Below are positions 8,694 to 18,914 of a DNA stretch of 64,000 bases, one piece after another. Every line of letters begins with the position of its first letter. Within the stretch, counting starts at the first letter, position 1. The stretch comes from JAFEDN01 sp963832945. Its GTDB lineage: Bacteria; Pseudomonadota; Gammaproteobacteria; Coxiellales; Coxiellaceae. The notes under the pieces were generated by a model. The model had not been told where the DNA came from, did not search any database, and saw nothing but the letters and a program-made list of their open reading frames with translations. The translations under genes and the position numbers were made by a program. The DNA is taken from the NCBI GenBank assembly GCA_963832945.1, contig CAWHVV010000011.1, positions 1 to 64,000 on the forward strand. The letters run 5' to 3'.

Positions 8694-10339
8694 TTAATGC
8701 CCTCCCTGTGAATGAGTGGGAATCGCGCCGTTTTCCATGAGAAGTTGGGCGTTGTTGATCTGGCCAACGCCAAACGCCTGACCTTGTTGACCGTTGGAGT
8801 AATTCAGGATATTCAGCAAAGTATCTGACATCATTTGCTTGCGCACCTGTGCTTCAAAACTGAGTGAACGTAATTCACTGTCTAAAACCGTCATTTTATC
8901 CTGCAAAATAAATTGAGCAGGACGATTGACGGCAATCGGTGGCGTTTGTCGGCCTATTTGTAAGATGTCGCGCGCCATGAGCGCTTTTTCCATCAAGCGT
9001 TGCAGGGCAATTTCCTGTGCCAGTTTATGCGTGACGATACCTTGTTGGGAGACATCCATACTTTGTAACGCATGAATGGCCGCCGGACTAATCACTAAAT
9101 CGTTGGCGGAAACCGCCAGTAGATTGTCTTTGCTCAAAGAGGCTGACCCGGAAACTAAGGCTTGTAAGCGTTGGTTGAGGGTATCGACACAATCATTATT
9201 ATTTTGAGTGGTGCAGATCGTCATCCAGGGTAATAAACCACGCCCCGCGACCGTGCCTTGTCCTGCTTTGCAGCTCGAATCCGTACAGGTGGTAATGTTC
9301 TGATCTCCTAACACACTGGTGATCCAGGTGACTGCATCGGCGGGTGTCGGAAATTGATTCGCGAGATCGCTGTTGGTGGGTGCGGGTTGATCACTGGTTA
9401 AATCCCGATTTAATAGCGCGTTGTAACCGGCTTTCGTGGTGTCGGCGATGACATGGACAGGCGGTTGGTTTTTACCGGCGGCATGTAAGGAACCATCACT
9501 GAAGGATTTTCCCTGTACCCATATCACGCCATCGTTCCCAGCATCCTGGGTAATGGTTTCATTGGCGGCATTGATGTCTTCATCACCCTTGGCGGTCAGT
9601 GACAAATGCGATTTCCAGGATCTCCAATAGAGAGGGTTGCCCAATCTTCGTAAGGATTTTTCCCTTGTGCGATCTGATTTTTGGTTTCCTGACAGGATTT
9701 CACCGATGCATCAATAATGGTGTGCGCACTAATTAACGAATTATTCAACAGATTGTACAATGTCGGATTCGCTAACGCCAAAAAATACATCGGCATTTCC
9801 GCCAGGCTGCCAGTCGCGTTCGCAATCAGGCTTTCCGTGAGATTATTCACGCTGTCTGCCAGATCATTCAGCGTATTGCTGATAGAAATCGCCGGATTAT
9901 ACATGCCGCATTGATTGCCCAGCCCTAAATTCGCTTGCACGGATAAATCAATGGGTGTGGAGTAGGGGGCCGCCGGTAACGAATAATCACTCCCGCCACC
10001 CATTTGATAATAAAAATGACTCATATTGTCCCCGGTGGGAATAATGCTGGATGCCCCAGCCATGAGAGGCGTTAAACCAATTAAAAAACACCACAGTTTT
10101 TTTCGGGATTTTTTGCGGGTAAAGCGAAAATAGGATTGGCCTAATCGGCGGTGTTCTTTTTTTAAAACCGTGGGAGAGGCCGATAATTTTTTTGATCGTT
10201 TATTTTTCTGCTTTTTTTGTTTATCCTGTTTTTTTTGTTGTAATCGTTTTTGTCGCTTCGTTTTGTTATCCAATGATGTCATAAATTCTACTCCCCATCG
10301 GTTGATTGTTTTAAACATTTCCTTGGTCTTCATCATCAT
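8694..10339 (-). pseudogene. PFL_4711-type (TIGR03755) conjugation protein split by a frame break
   Basis: The N-terminal part (9596-10339) contains the family pattern YYQMGGG, QCGMYNPAISISNTLN, ANPTLYNLLNNSLI and NPYEDWATLSIGDP. It then runs into GNRICH-stop, while the continuation (WKSHLSLTAKGDEDINAAN, then GVIWVQG) is in a different frame that stays open to 8694. A single-base change near 9605-9645 explains the split. The N-terminus before the hydrophobic segment LWCFLIGLTPLMAG is unusually long and lysine/glutamine-rich. An internal ATG at 10282 with a GGGGAG site is an alternative start that shortens it. The role in the channel is uncertain. Confidence 0.72.
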
Positions 10340-11352
10340 TTAAACCACCACTTTATCTATAAAAATGCTGCCTGGTGCAGGAATGCAGCCCTGATATTGC
10401 CGCCACAATACCCACACATACGCACCCTGCGCGGGCGTAGTCACGTGTTCTCCGTAATTGGAAGATTGACCGAATACCCTGCAACTGGTTTCTAATGTCG
10501 GGTAAATCAGTTGAAATTGTGTTTGATTGTTATTTTCTTTAATCACCGCCGCAGTGCATTCCGTACCACAAACCGTGGGTAACGGTTGATGTAAATGTCC
10601 CCAGGAATTGGAAGCGGTCAGTAATTGGCTGGTGCGTTGAGCGATGACGGCGGCGGCTTTGGCGTCGTTACCGGTAATCACCTTACCTTCAAAGGGGTAG
10701 GCTCCTCCCCACACGGTGGTTCCTTTCCAACGGTATGCGTGATATCTTCCCCATAAGCCATCGCTTGTTCAGGTATCGCTAGCGGCGGAAATCCTCGCCA
10801 TAACACACTATCGAGCATGGATTGAAAATAGGGTTGTAAAGGTATCGCTGCTGACGACAATAACACCGGCGTGGTGGGCAGTGTGGCGATGGCGGGATTG
10901 CCAATCACATCGGCTTCTTTGAAAAAAACATGCTGTTCCATCGGTTGATGAAAACTGTGTTGACCGCCGCCGGCGATCATGCCGCCGGTCACGACTGAAA
11001 TTAAACTTAACTGCGCTTCAGCGGCAACCGTATCAAGAGTGACATTCATTTCCAACCAGGGATTATCGCCTGGTTCATTAAACACGCTGACCACCGCATC
11101 GGGTAAGTAATGTTGCACATACGGCGTGGTGATGATACTTCCCGTGGCGTTTAGCCAGAAACAAGCGCCTTTGATTTCATAATGTAAACAGGCGGGCAAT
11201 CCAGCCATCGTTCCCGCAATAATTTCCGCACTATTAGTGCTGGAAAAGGCGGGAGAAGTCAGTAACCATAAACACATGAAGACGCGCCAGGATTTCACAC
11301 ATTTTTTGTCAGGATTTAAGGAAGGATTTTTTTTAAAATCGGGTTTATTCAT
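10340..11352 (-). pseudogene. traU: TraU/PFL_4710-type (TIGR03756) conjugation protein split by a frame break
   Basis: The first part (10678-11352) has a signal-peptide-like N-terminus (VFMCLWLLTSPAFSS), then LPACLHYEIKGACFWLNATG and TTPYVQHYLPDAVVSVFNEP, all typical of TraU-like proteins. It loses frame shortly before the conserved WG-x-YP motif. That motif (VWGGAYPFEGKVI) and the rest (DAKAAAVIAQRTSQLL) are found one frame away, down to 10340. In the second frame the codons upstream read YRWKGTTVWGG, so one base was gained or lost between about 10690 and 10780. TraU-like proteins are periplasmic channel or pilus assembly factors. The start overlaps the end of the TraC-like gene. Confidence 0.75.
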
Positions 11353-14139
11353 CGCTTAATTCCTCCGTGGGTTTTTCCATCATCTTCAGGGCAATGTATT
11401 TGACGGCATCCATCTCGGATTTTTTCAGTTTTTTCATGAGTAATCGGCGCTGATGTTTTTCAACCTGTTCGGTCGCGGCCATCGCCAAATATAACCGGGG
11501 CGGCACATTGCGAAACAGTCCCTGTAATCGGGGACTGAGGAGGACGCCTTCGGTATATTTGCCTTTTTCCTTGCGCGCCGATAAAAACAAAGCGCGCTGT
11601 TCTTCGGTCAAGGTTTTAAATCGCTCGATCTGTTCAATTTCATCGGGCGGTAAGGCCAGACACATCCAGGTTTCCAGTAAGGAAAGCATTTTGCGGGATT
11701 CATCGGCAAAATCCTTGAGATTTTGGGTTGCTACCCACAGCCACAACCCTAATTTTCGCCCCATTTTGGCAATGCGGGTTTGAATAGACGCTAATAAAGG
11801 GAGTTTACTGAAGAGATGGTTTTCATCGAAGATCGTAACAATCGGGCGATGACTGTATTGATTGGCTTCCGCCAGGGTCAGGATTTTGCTGACCACTCCG
11901 GCAAATGCAATGGAGCGCGGGGCTTCATAGCCTTCCTGCGCAAACAATCCAAAATCAACTATAGTGACATCGGCCAAAGGCCAGGGGTCGCCAGGTTGAT
12001 TAAGGAACTGGCTGATCGTGGGGTCTTTGATAAAATAACGCAGACTGCTCATCATCTCGCGGATTTTCTGGCATTGCAGTAAATCGCGTTGTGGGTCGCA
12101 ACGTTCGGCGAGTTGCTCAAAGGCCGCGACAATATCCGCCGCGATCATTTGCGGACGTCCGGCTTTGCGTACCGTTTCCGCAGCGAGAATAATGGCGTCC
12201 ATGATTAACATGCGGTCGGCACGGCGGATACGGTCTTCTTCTTTCGGCTCGCCGCCGGTAATCATTACCAGCGCCGCCAGCACCATTTCACCGAGGATAT
12301 CGCGGCTTTCAGCGTGATCGTCGATATCCTCATCTTCTTCAGTATTTTTCCCGGTTTCCTGCGATAATCGTGCTTCGGTAGTCATCATCCATTGTGTGCG
12401 TTGCGCGGCTTCCAGGGCTTCAATCTGATCCAGAACCTGGAGTCCTGCCGCAAACGGATTTAAGGACACCGGATGCGCCGGATTAATTTTCACTTTATTG
12501 ACGCTCAAACCAAGACTGGCGCAATAATCGGCGAGTAAATCAAAAGAACCACCGGCTTCAATAATGAAAAATCGTGGTTTATATAACGCTAGGGCGTGCA
12601 TCACCAGAAAATTGAGGGTATTGGATTTTCCAGTGCCGGTTTCACCCAGTAATAAAAAGTGGGCGTTTTTGGTTTTATCCTGAAAAAGATCATATAACCA
12701 CGGTTCGCCACCCCGATTAAACATAATCATACCGGGATTTGGTGTACCGCGACTGCGCCCATAAAAAGGCAAGAGTTTGGCAATATCACTGAGCGCCACG
12801 TATTGAGAACGGTAATGATATTTTTTATCTTTTTCAAAATCGTAGCACATCGGTAAATAACGTAAATAAGCATCTATGGGATAAAGCTCATCATCGGTAA
12901 TGACTTTAATACCGTTATTATTGAGCAGGGTAGCCACCTGTGCTTCCCGGTCTTTCAATTGTTCCAGGTCTTTGCCGCGAATATAAACAGCCATAACCAA
13001 CGGGAAGAGAGGATCGTTATTGGCGATGGCGTGTTCAGCCACATCTACTTGCTCTTTGACTTTGAGGGCCTGCGCATGGCGTCCTACCGCGCTATCGCGG
13101 ACGGATTTCAAATGATACTCCACCTCGCTTTGCGCCTGATTGACTATCGCCATCGAGAAAATACTGCCTTCGGGCAAACGGTCGAGTAAATGAAAGACTT
13201 TATCATCGGTTTCCCGTCGGCGTTCGGCGCTTAAATGCCCGATGATCGGGTCGGCGCTCATGCCCTGAATGGTCATCACCTGATGGGGGAGTCCATCAAA
13301 CAGCCATCCTTTGGTAAACGATTCCGGGGTGGAAAAAAATAACTGCTCGGAAAAATCCCATCCCATCGGTTGATGTCCCGCCGCCGGAAAAATAAATTCC
13401 TGATTCAGATTTTTTTTAGGATTCAACCACTTGATCATCCATTGAAAAAAAGCTTCTGGCGTTAATTTTTTGACACCCAATCCACAGGCACGCCATTGAT
13501 CACTCAACTTGCGGGAAATTTTTTTAATCTCTTCCCCATTCAATTGACGGGTTTTTTGTTTTTTTCTCGTGAAGCGTGCGATGATTTTTTATCTGTTTCG
13601 CGCCGATATAAAAAAACAAATACCCGCCAGACGCCGCCACGAAATACCTGTTGCGTGACCTGGCTGTCCACAAAAATGCCTTCCGGTCGGCTGACATAAT
13701 CCAGATGGGATTTTAAAGTGGCGAGGTGGGCCTGCACTAAAGGCTCGGAATGCCGTTCGGGTTCAATGGCCGCCTGAACGGTTTGCATCAACGGTGTTAA
13801 GGATGGTTCCCGCATCACAAACGCCTGCAAAATCCAGGGGGATTGTTTTTCTTGAGGAATGGCGTTTTGTATGGATTCCTTAAAGGCTTGAGCGATTTTT
13901 TCCATCATGATCGCTGGGCGCGCTTCGCAGGGCAGCGGTGTGATTTCAAAACCTGCGCCCAGGCTCGCGTTATCTTCGAGTAAAAATAGCTTATGTTTCT
14001 CGTCATAATCCCGCCAGGGCAAATAACGTGCCAGTGAAGGATGTTTTTGATAACCCCGCTCAATGTCGGCAACAGAAATCACCGGTGGTTTTTTTGGGAG
14101 AGATTTTTTATCCGATAGAAATGAGAAGATGGTTTTCAT
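11345..14139 (-). pseudogene. traC: TraC/VirB4-like conjugative transfer ATPase (TIGR03744 type), in two frames
   Basis: The family protein is about 900 aa. Here residues 1-199 (13540-14139, starting MKTIFSFLSDKKSLPKK and including SLARYLPWRDY) and the remaining 732 residues (11345-13543) lie in different frames that overlap in a TTGA. The second part has Walker A GETGTGKS (300-307 of that part) and Walker B IVTIFDENHLF. The join falls at a run of seven A, one C and six A on the minus strand (13552-13565), a typical slippery tract. This is either a real frame break, slippage-dependent expression, or two separately translated genes using TTG. The ATPase would power channel assembly and transport at the inner membrane. 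Confidence 0.8.
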
Positions 14140-14567
14140 GAATGAAATTTCTCCCCGTTAAATTCATTGGCCGTTAAGGGGAGGGCGTAATAATTCCGGG
14201 GATAAGCGGAAAACGCTGTCCAATAACCGGGGATGGGCAGCATTTCTGCCCCGGCCAGATGTGGGAAAATATAGAGTTTCAGCTCTGGATTATCGAGTAA
14301 GGAAAAGGTGGGTGAACCCACGCTTGACGGCAATAGACTGCTCGAATGGGCAGCCAATTGACGTGACTTCACGGTAGGAGATGTGTTCGTGAAGTGTTTG
14401 ACAGCATCGTTATTTGCTGTTGCAGTGGGATCACCCAAATCGTCATAAATATTTTCCATCGTTGGCCCGTTGTCGGGAATGATATTACCGGCAACGTGCG
14501 AACAGGCCGCAGTCAAAAGACTGCTAATCGAGATCAGTAGTCCTGACAGAATTATTTTTTTGTTCAT
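14136..14567 (-). CDS. Conjugation lipoprotein, TIGR03751 type
   Basis: A 143-aa protein starting at ATG 14567; the frame is open upstream, but this start gives a clean lipoprotein signal peptide: MNKKIILSGLLISISSLLTA followed by AC, the expected lipidation cysteine. The position between the TraB-like and TraC-like genes and the opening after the cysteine (SHVAGNIIPDNGPTMENIYDD) match the TIGR03751 lipoprotein of GI-type systems, the likely outer-membrane VirB7/TraV counterpart. It overlaps the TraB-like gene by 44 bp and the TraC-like gene by 4 bp, consistent with a tight operon. Confidence 0.75.
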   Translation of the reverse strand: MNKKIILSGLLISISSLLTAACSHVAGNIIPDNGPTMENIYDDLGDPTATANNDAVKHFTNTSPTVKSRQLAAHSSSLLPSSVGSPTFSLLDNPELKLYIFPHLAGAEMLPIPGYWTAFSAYPRNYYALPLTANEFNGEKFHS

Positions 14568-15804
14568 ACACAATTTTCCTCCCTTGCTGGTCATAATCAA
14601 TATGGATTTCTTTCGCGAAATTAACGACAACGGTTTGTGAATGGTTATTTTTGGGGTCTACGGTCGGTACATACACAGCGTCAAACGTTTGTTCTTCGCG
14701 GTCATGCCACCACTGTTGTACTTGCCCCATCGCATTGTTGGCGGATTGTCCGGCGACAAATGCGCCCATCGAACCGGTAACGGAAGCGGTGCTATTACCG
14801 GTACTGCCAATATTCGATGTCGTTTGTGATTGTGCAAAAGCGTTCGCTGCCCCTTGCGCCGCACCCAGGGCGACGTTGATGCCGACATAAGCCGGGGCAT
14901 TGGTAATGAGCTTCCCGCGAATAAATGGATTGCCCGTGGCATCCGATAAATAGCCCAATGCGTTTTCTTTTGTGTAGCGGCCAATATTATTGTCATTCGA
15001 GGTCGTGGTTGAAATTGTGCCGTCATTAAAGACAAATGTGAGGGAAATCACCCAGCCACGCACACTCACCAGATTGAGATCGCCTTCGGTGTAGCCGCTG
15101 ACGATCATCTGGCGTAAATTGGGTACGCGCAATCCATTCGCCGCCAGGGTGTCATCGGAAAAAACAATTTTAAAAGGATAAGGGTCGGTCACAACGCCCT
15201 TAACGGGAATGCGCCCCACCAATGCGGTCATCAACCGGTTTTGTACCGCAGTGGCATTGGCAGGAATCGTGTAAACCGGTTTTGGCGTTAGAGCCATATG
15301 AGATTGATCATTACCGTTGGTATTTTTTTCTAATTTTGATGAAGGGGAATTGGCGTGCAGTGATTCGGCCAATTCGGGTACGGACTGAATAGGTTGTGCG
15401 AGTTCTGTCGATGAATTTTCCGGTGCGGAATGAGTCGTCAATGCCGCTATCTGCGATTGCAGTTGCGTGACTGTGGTTGTTAGCATGGTGGTATTTTTAT
15501 CGGTTTTATCCTGTAATTGCTGTAATAAAATTTTATTGTCCTGTTGAAGTTTGGTGTTATCTTCCACAATGGCTTTGACCCGCTGCTCGGTCGATGACCA
15601 TTGCACCGTCAACGTATCTAACGATTCCGCCGCGCTGTCTTGCGAGGCGGTATTCACCACGGTATGCGATGACGTCATCAAAGGTTTTTTGACGACAGGC
15701 GTTGAAGGATGATGCGTGAATAGATACCACATCAACGCGCCCAGGATGGCTACACCCGGTACAGCACTCCATTTCAATAGCGGATTAGTTTTATGCGCGG
15801 CCAT
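14524..15804 (-). CDS. TraB/VirB10-like conjugation protein (TIGR03752 type)
   Basis: A 426-aa protein with one N-terminal membrane segment (WSAVPGVAILGALMWYLF), a coiled-coil stretch (about residues 70-125, LQQDNKILLQQLQDKTDKN) and a C-terminal beta domain (NRLMTALVGRIPVKGVVTDPYP, then FIRGKLITNAPAYVGINVAL). This layout is that of TraB/VirB10-like proteins, which span the periplasm and link the inner and outer membrane parts of the channel. TIGR03752 proteins in PFGI-1-type elements have the same order. It overlaps the upstream TraK-like gene by 14 bp. No frame break is visible. Confidence 0.8.
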   Translation of the reverse strand: MAAHKTNPLLKWSAVPGVAILGALMWYLFTHHPSTPVVKKPLMTSSHTVVNTASQDSAAESLDTLTVQWSSTEQRVKAIVEDNTKLQQDNKILLQQLQDKTDKNTTMLTTTVTQLQSQIAALTTHSAPENSSTELAQPIQSVPELAESLHANSPSSKLEKNTNGNDQSHMALTPKPVYTIPANATAVQNRLMTALVGRIPVKGVVTDPYPFKIVFSDDTLAANGLRVPNLRQMIVSGYTEGDLNLVSVRGWVISLTFVFNDGTISTTTSNDNNIGRYTKENALGYLSDATGNPFIRGKLITNAPAYVGINVALGAAQGAANAFAQSQTTSNIGSTGNSTASVTGSMGAFVAGQSANNAMGQVQQWWHDREEQTFDAVYVPTVDPKNNHSQTVVVNFAKEIHIDYDQQGRKIVYEQKNNSVRTTDLD

Positions 15805-16784
15805 GATGACAGTCTCCTAAAGCCCGTTCAAACGAATCATTGGAAATTAAAAATAACGTGGTGCTGTCCGCTGGTTTCTGACCTGTGGGTTGTAGAACCT
15901 CACGGGGATACACCATCGCGGCGAGCCAATGTCCACAAAGATCATGTGCTAAATCCAGCGTGATGAGATGAGGGTAGGGGTTGCGCAGTTCAACAGCCGT
16001 GATCACCGTATCGCCTCGACTCCAGGATGCCAGCGGATGGGCAAATACGGCATCGCTGTAAAATAAGCCCGATATCCAAAATCCCGTGTGCATGGGCGAA
16101 CGGTTAAAATCGAAATTATTCGATAACAGATAATCGGGCGCATAGAGTTGTTGCCAGGCCCATCGCACGTCTTGCACCCATTCATCGGCGGAGTGTGATG
16201 AAGTGGCATTGTACGATAGGGGACTGTTCTCCGCAGAGGCCATTATCGGGTTGTTATGATCAGGCGAATCATTTTCCGCCATCGCAGAGTTGGATAAAGG
16301 CGGCTGATGGGTTGCCACCCTGATTTTAATGACATCGGCTGTTGATTTCGTGTCATTATTGGAAGGATCATCGGTCATCACATCCAAAAAAATAATCTGA
16401 TGACTGCTTTTGAGCGTGATATAAATTCGAGTTTTTTGTTCAAACGGTTTTAACGCGGTTAAATAAACGCTTTGATGATCATTGATCACGTGACATTGAT
16501 CGGTCGTCAATTGGCCGTTGACATCCACCTGTACTGGTTCGGGAAAAATAAGGCGTTTTTCCTGACGTAGTGGCAAGGTCAAGGTGAGCGGATTGCCTTG
16601 CCAAATCCAGTTGGCGATGACTTTGGTGTCTTGCGGCAAAGCGGCGCGCAACGCCTGCTCATCCTGCACACTGAGCGTTAAAGCGCTGACGGGAATCAGT
16701 GGTTTAGCCCAGGCTGCTAAAGGACAGATTAATAAACTTATTAAACCGACTGATGAATATTTCGGAATTTAAAAAACGTTTCAC
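15791..16784 (-). pseudogene. TraK/VirB9-like protein (TIGR03749 type), frame break in the signal peptide
   Basis: The main frame (to 15791) holds the mature protein: KRLIFPEPVQVDVNGQL, VYLTALKPFEQKTRIYITLK and a C-terminal GQKPADSTTLFLISN. Its only in-frame start near the beginning is a GTG inside mature sequence. Upstream in the same frame a hydrophobic signal segment (SVGLISLLICPLAAWAK) can be read, but without a start. A GTG at 16784 with an AAGGAG site opens VKRFLNSEIFIS in another frame, so a single-base change between about 16720 and 16765 separates the start from the signal peptide. TraK/VirB9-like proteins are periplasmic or outer-membrane channel components. Confidence 0.65.
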
Positions 16785-16811
16785 TGATTTTACTCCTTGT
16801 TTGCAGACTCA

Positions 16812-17438
16812 TTAAATGTAAGTTTTGCCCCGAACGGGTGGCGTCATAAATCCAGCCAGCGCCAGCCCATAGGGGTTATCGTTGTGCGAGACTTCCCGGC
16901 GGGTTATTTTCAGGGGATAAAGTATTTCCACATCTTTGACTGGCTGGTTATTCTTGAATTCCATGAGCCGTACACTGAGATCGACTTCCCAGGTATCTGC
17001 GCCAATTTTTTTGACGTTTTCGGGGGAATAAGCCGCGCCGGAAATCCCCTGCATAAAACGTTGACGTTGCAATTGTCCGGTGGCTTTCAGCTCGGCCAGT
17101 TCCTGCAATAAGGATTGCTGAAATCCGGGCGTTAAATAAGCCGCATAGGATTTAATATTTTTAGCGTAATTTAGCCCTGAATCTTCCGGCCAATAATTAA
17201 TTTCCTGCCAGAGTTCGTATGCAAAACTATAAATTAAAGAATTGGGTACTTCTGAAACTTTAATGGTTGCGCCATTAGAAATATCGGGTGGGATATAAAT
17301 CCGCAGATGAGAGGGCGCGGTCATCCAGCCAGCGGCCAAAATAACGCACAACACAAACATCAGTCCAATACCACCGCGCAGAGTGCGAATCAACACCAGA
17401 TCACGGTCTTCTTTTTTCCAGGCATTAAAATGTGGCAT
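16812..17438 (-). CDS. TraE/VirB8-like conjugation protein (TIGR03746, PFL_4703 type)
   Basis: A 208-aa protein with a single N-terminal membrane segment (LRGGIGLMFVLCVILAAGWM) and a periplasmic domain with the family landmarks PPDISNGATIKVSEVPNSLI, YAAYLTPGFQQ and the ending NPYGLALAGFMTPPVRGKTY. This matches TIGR03746 of GI-type ICEs, the VirB8/TraE-like inner-membrane scaffold. The gene overlaps the upstream TIGR03750-type gene by 14 bp. The frame is intact. Confidence 0.85.
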   Translation of the reverse strand: MPHFNAWKKEDRDLVLIRTLRGGIGLMFVLCVILAAGWMTAPSHLRIYIPPDISNGATIKVSEVPNSLIYSFAYELWQEINYWPEDSGLNYAKNIKSYAAYLTPGFQQSLLQELAELKATGQLQRQRFMQGISGAAYSPENVKKIGADTWEVDLSVRLMEFKNNQPVKDVEILYPLKITRREVSHNDNPYGLALAGFMTPPVRGKTYI

Positions 17439-17784
17439 GTGTCCTCCTGACCGACCAGCGGCCTTCTCTCATGACATAAGGTGTTTGCCAGAAATGTCGT
17501 GTGAGTGACCCCAGGGCGATGCGCTTTAAAAACAGATGAAAATAATATCCGTAGGGTTTTCCCACTTTGAGTTTTTGTAATCGACCTAGAAAAAACCGTG
17601 AAATATGCACAAACGACAATAAGATGATGGCGCAGCCAATGGAGGCATAACCGAACAACAACCGGGTCAGCAACGATAAGCCACACCCGCTGAGAGTTAA
17701 TACCGAAAGGCTGACTATCAGTAATTCAAACAGCGTGCAATCTTTGTAGATCGGCATTTTGTGATTAATGTGCGTGAGAATCAT
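17425..17784 (-). CDS. TraL-like small membrane protein (TIGR03750 type)
   Basis: A 119-aa protein with two hydrophobic segments (LFELLIVSLSVLTLSGCGLS, FGYASIGCAIILLSFVHISR) followed by a basic tail (GKPYGYYFHLFLKRI, VMREGRWSVRRTHATF). Size, topology and position directly upstream of the TraE-like gene fit TIGR03750, which is thought to occupy the TraL/VirB3 place at the inner membrane. The frame starts with an ATG. The assignment rests mainly on gene order and topology. Confidence 0.7.
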   Translation of the reverse strand: MILTHINHKMPIYKDCTLFELLIVSLSVLTLSGCGLSLLTRLLFGYASIGCAIILLSFVHISRFFLGRLQKLKVGKPYGYYFHLFLKRIALGSLTRHFWQTPYVMREGRWSVRRTHATF

Positions 17785-17801
17785 ATTTTTTCCTTTTTTT
17801 C

Positions 17802-18164
17802 TTATGCGCTGGGGATGATGCTATAACCCGCATAGATCAAACCCAACCCGATGGCGGCAGCGGCCACCGCTACCGCGCCATGCTTGAAAAAATGGCCGAG
17901 TTCCTGTTTTTCCTGCGAGGTATGATAGGCTTTGGCGATACCAAAGGCTGCGCCGATCAGCACCATTGCGCCCACGATCATGCAGCTATAGCGCAAACTC
18001 TTGTAGGCCAGGCTGCCGCCGACATCAATCCAGTCATTACTTCCCTTGGCGATATCACCATCCGGTGGTGTGGGTAAATCCGCCCAGGCCGGTAGCGACA
18101 CACTACAAAAAACGCTTAACCATAACAGGCCGTGCCTGACTTGGCGTATCATTCGTCTCAACAT
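17802..18164 (-). CDS. Conjugation membrane protein, TIGR03745/PFL_4702 type
   Basis: A 120-aa protein starting at ATG 18164, chosen for its AAGGAG site 8 bases upstream. It has a signal peptide (GLLWLSVFCSVSLPAWA) and two membrane segments (YSCMIVGAMVLIGAAFGIAK, AVAVAAAAIGLGLIYAGYSI). The start of the mature part, LPTPPDGDIAKGSNDWID, closely fits the TIGR03745 pattern. The size and topology resemble a pilin or VirB2-like subunit, but the family's function has not been settled to my knowledge. Confidence 0.8.
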   Translation of the reverse strand: MLRRMIRQVRHGLLWLSVFCSVSLPAWADLPTPPDGDIAKGSNDWIDVGGSLAYKSLRYSCMIVGAMVLIGAAFGIAKAYHTSQEKQELGHFFKHGAVAVAAAAIGLGLIYAGYSIIPSA

Positions 18165-18293
18165 TTTATTTACTCCTTCATTCACCCTTAAAAAAATGCA
18201 GCCACTGAAAGTTTCCACTCGTTTTTTTCAATGTTTCCATCACTGCGCCGTGTTTCCGTCATTGTGTTCGGCGGTAACTCCTCAGTGACTGCA

Positions 18294-18530
18294 TTAACTC
18301 ATAAAAATCAGTACCACGGTGATACTGACCACCCATAACATTCTCAGGTTTTTGCGCAACACGTCATACAGATCAATGTCATGATGACGAAAATGATGAA
18401 GCTCACCATAAATAAACCAGGCTGCCCAGATCACCACCATGACGATCAGTAAGGTGCGTATCGTGATACTGGCTTCGGACGCTGTCACACCCGCTGCCAT
18501 TTCCCAGGCATGAAGGGCGGTTTCATTCAT
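18294..18530 (-). CDS. Conjugation membrane protein, TIGR03758/PFL_4701 type
   Basis: A 78-aa protein with two membrane segments (LLIVMVVIWAAWFIYGELHH and a C-terminal MLWVVSITVVLIFMS) joined by a short charged loop. Its place between the RAQPRD-type protein and the TIGR03745-type protein is that of TIGR03758 in PFGI-1-type elements. Its start overlaps the end of the upstream gene by 4 bp (ATGA type), indicating coupled translation. Confidence 0.75.
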   Translation of the reverse strand: MNETALHAWEMAAGVTASEASITIRTLLIVMVVIWAAWFIYGELHHFRHHDIDLYDVLRKNLRMLWVVSITVVLIFMS

Positions 18531-18904
18531 GGTGTAAGCTCCTGATTTAACTTGTTCATGTAATCCCCATTGATCACTTCAGGTGTTCGGGGTTCACTTG
18601 CATTGTTTTTCATTTTTTCTTCAATTCCAGCGCGAATTTCCTGTAAATCTTCCCAGATGCCATTGTGTTGTTGGCCTTGGGCATCCTGATACGATGTATA
18701 ATGAAACTGAACCCGCGCGGTTTTGGATTGCTCTTGTTGAGCGGCTAATAGCGTGGGCTTCATCGCGTCGATTTGATGAATCAGTTGCAGGAGGTATGCA
18801 CGCTCCTGTTCAGGAGAAGCCATTGCGGATTGAAATATTCCCATCAACAAGACTGTCATCAAACAACCTTTATTTTTGAATAATTTATTTTTCATTTTTT
18901 TCAT
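18527..18904 (-). CDS. RAQPRD-family conjugative element protein (TIGR01690)
   Basis: A 125-aa protein; the ATG at 18904 is preferred because an AGGTG site lies 8 bases upstream, although the frame opens 18 bp earlier. It has a signal peptide (GCLMTVLLMGIFQSAMA), then EQERAYLLQLIHQIDAMKPT, RVQFHYTSYQ and IWEDLQEIRAGIEEKM, matching the RAQPRD pattern. The signature motif itself appears as SEPRTPEVINGDY near the end. It is a periplasmic protein of unknown role found only in GI-type conjugative elements. Confidence 0.8.
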   Translation of the reverse strand: MKKMKNKLFKNKGCLMTVLLMGIFQSAMASPEQERAYLLQLIHQIDAMKPTLLAAQQEQSKTARVQFHYTSYQDAQGQQHNGIWEDLQEIRAGIEEKMKNNASEPRTPEVINGDYMNKLNQELTP

Positions 18905-18914
18905 GAGATTGCAC

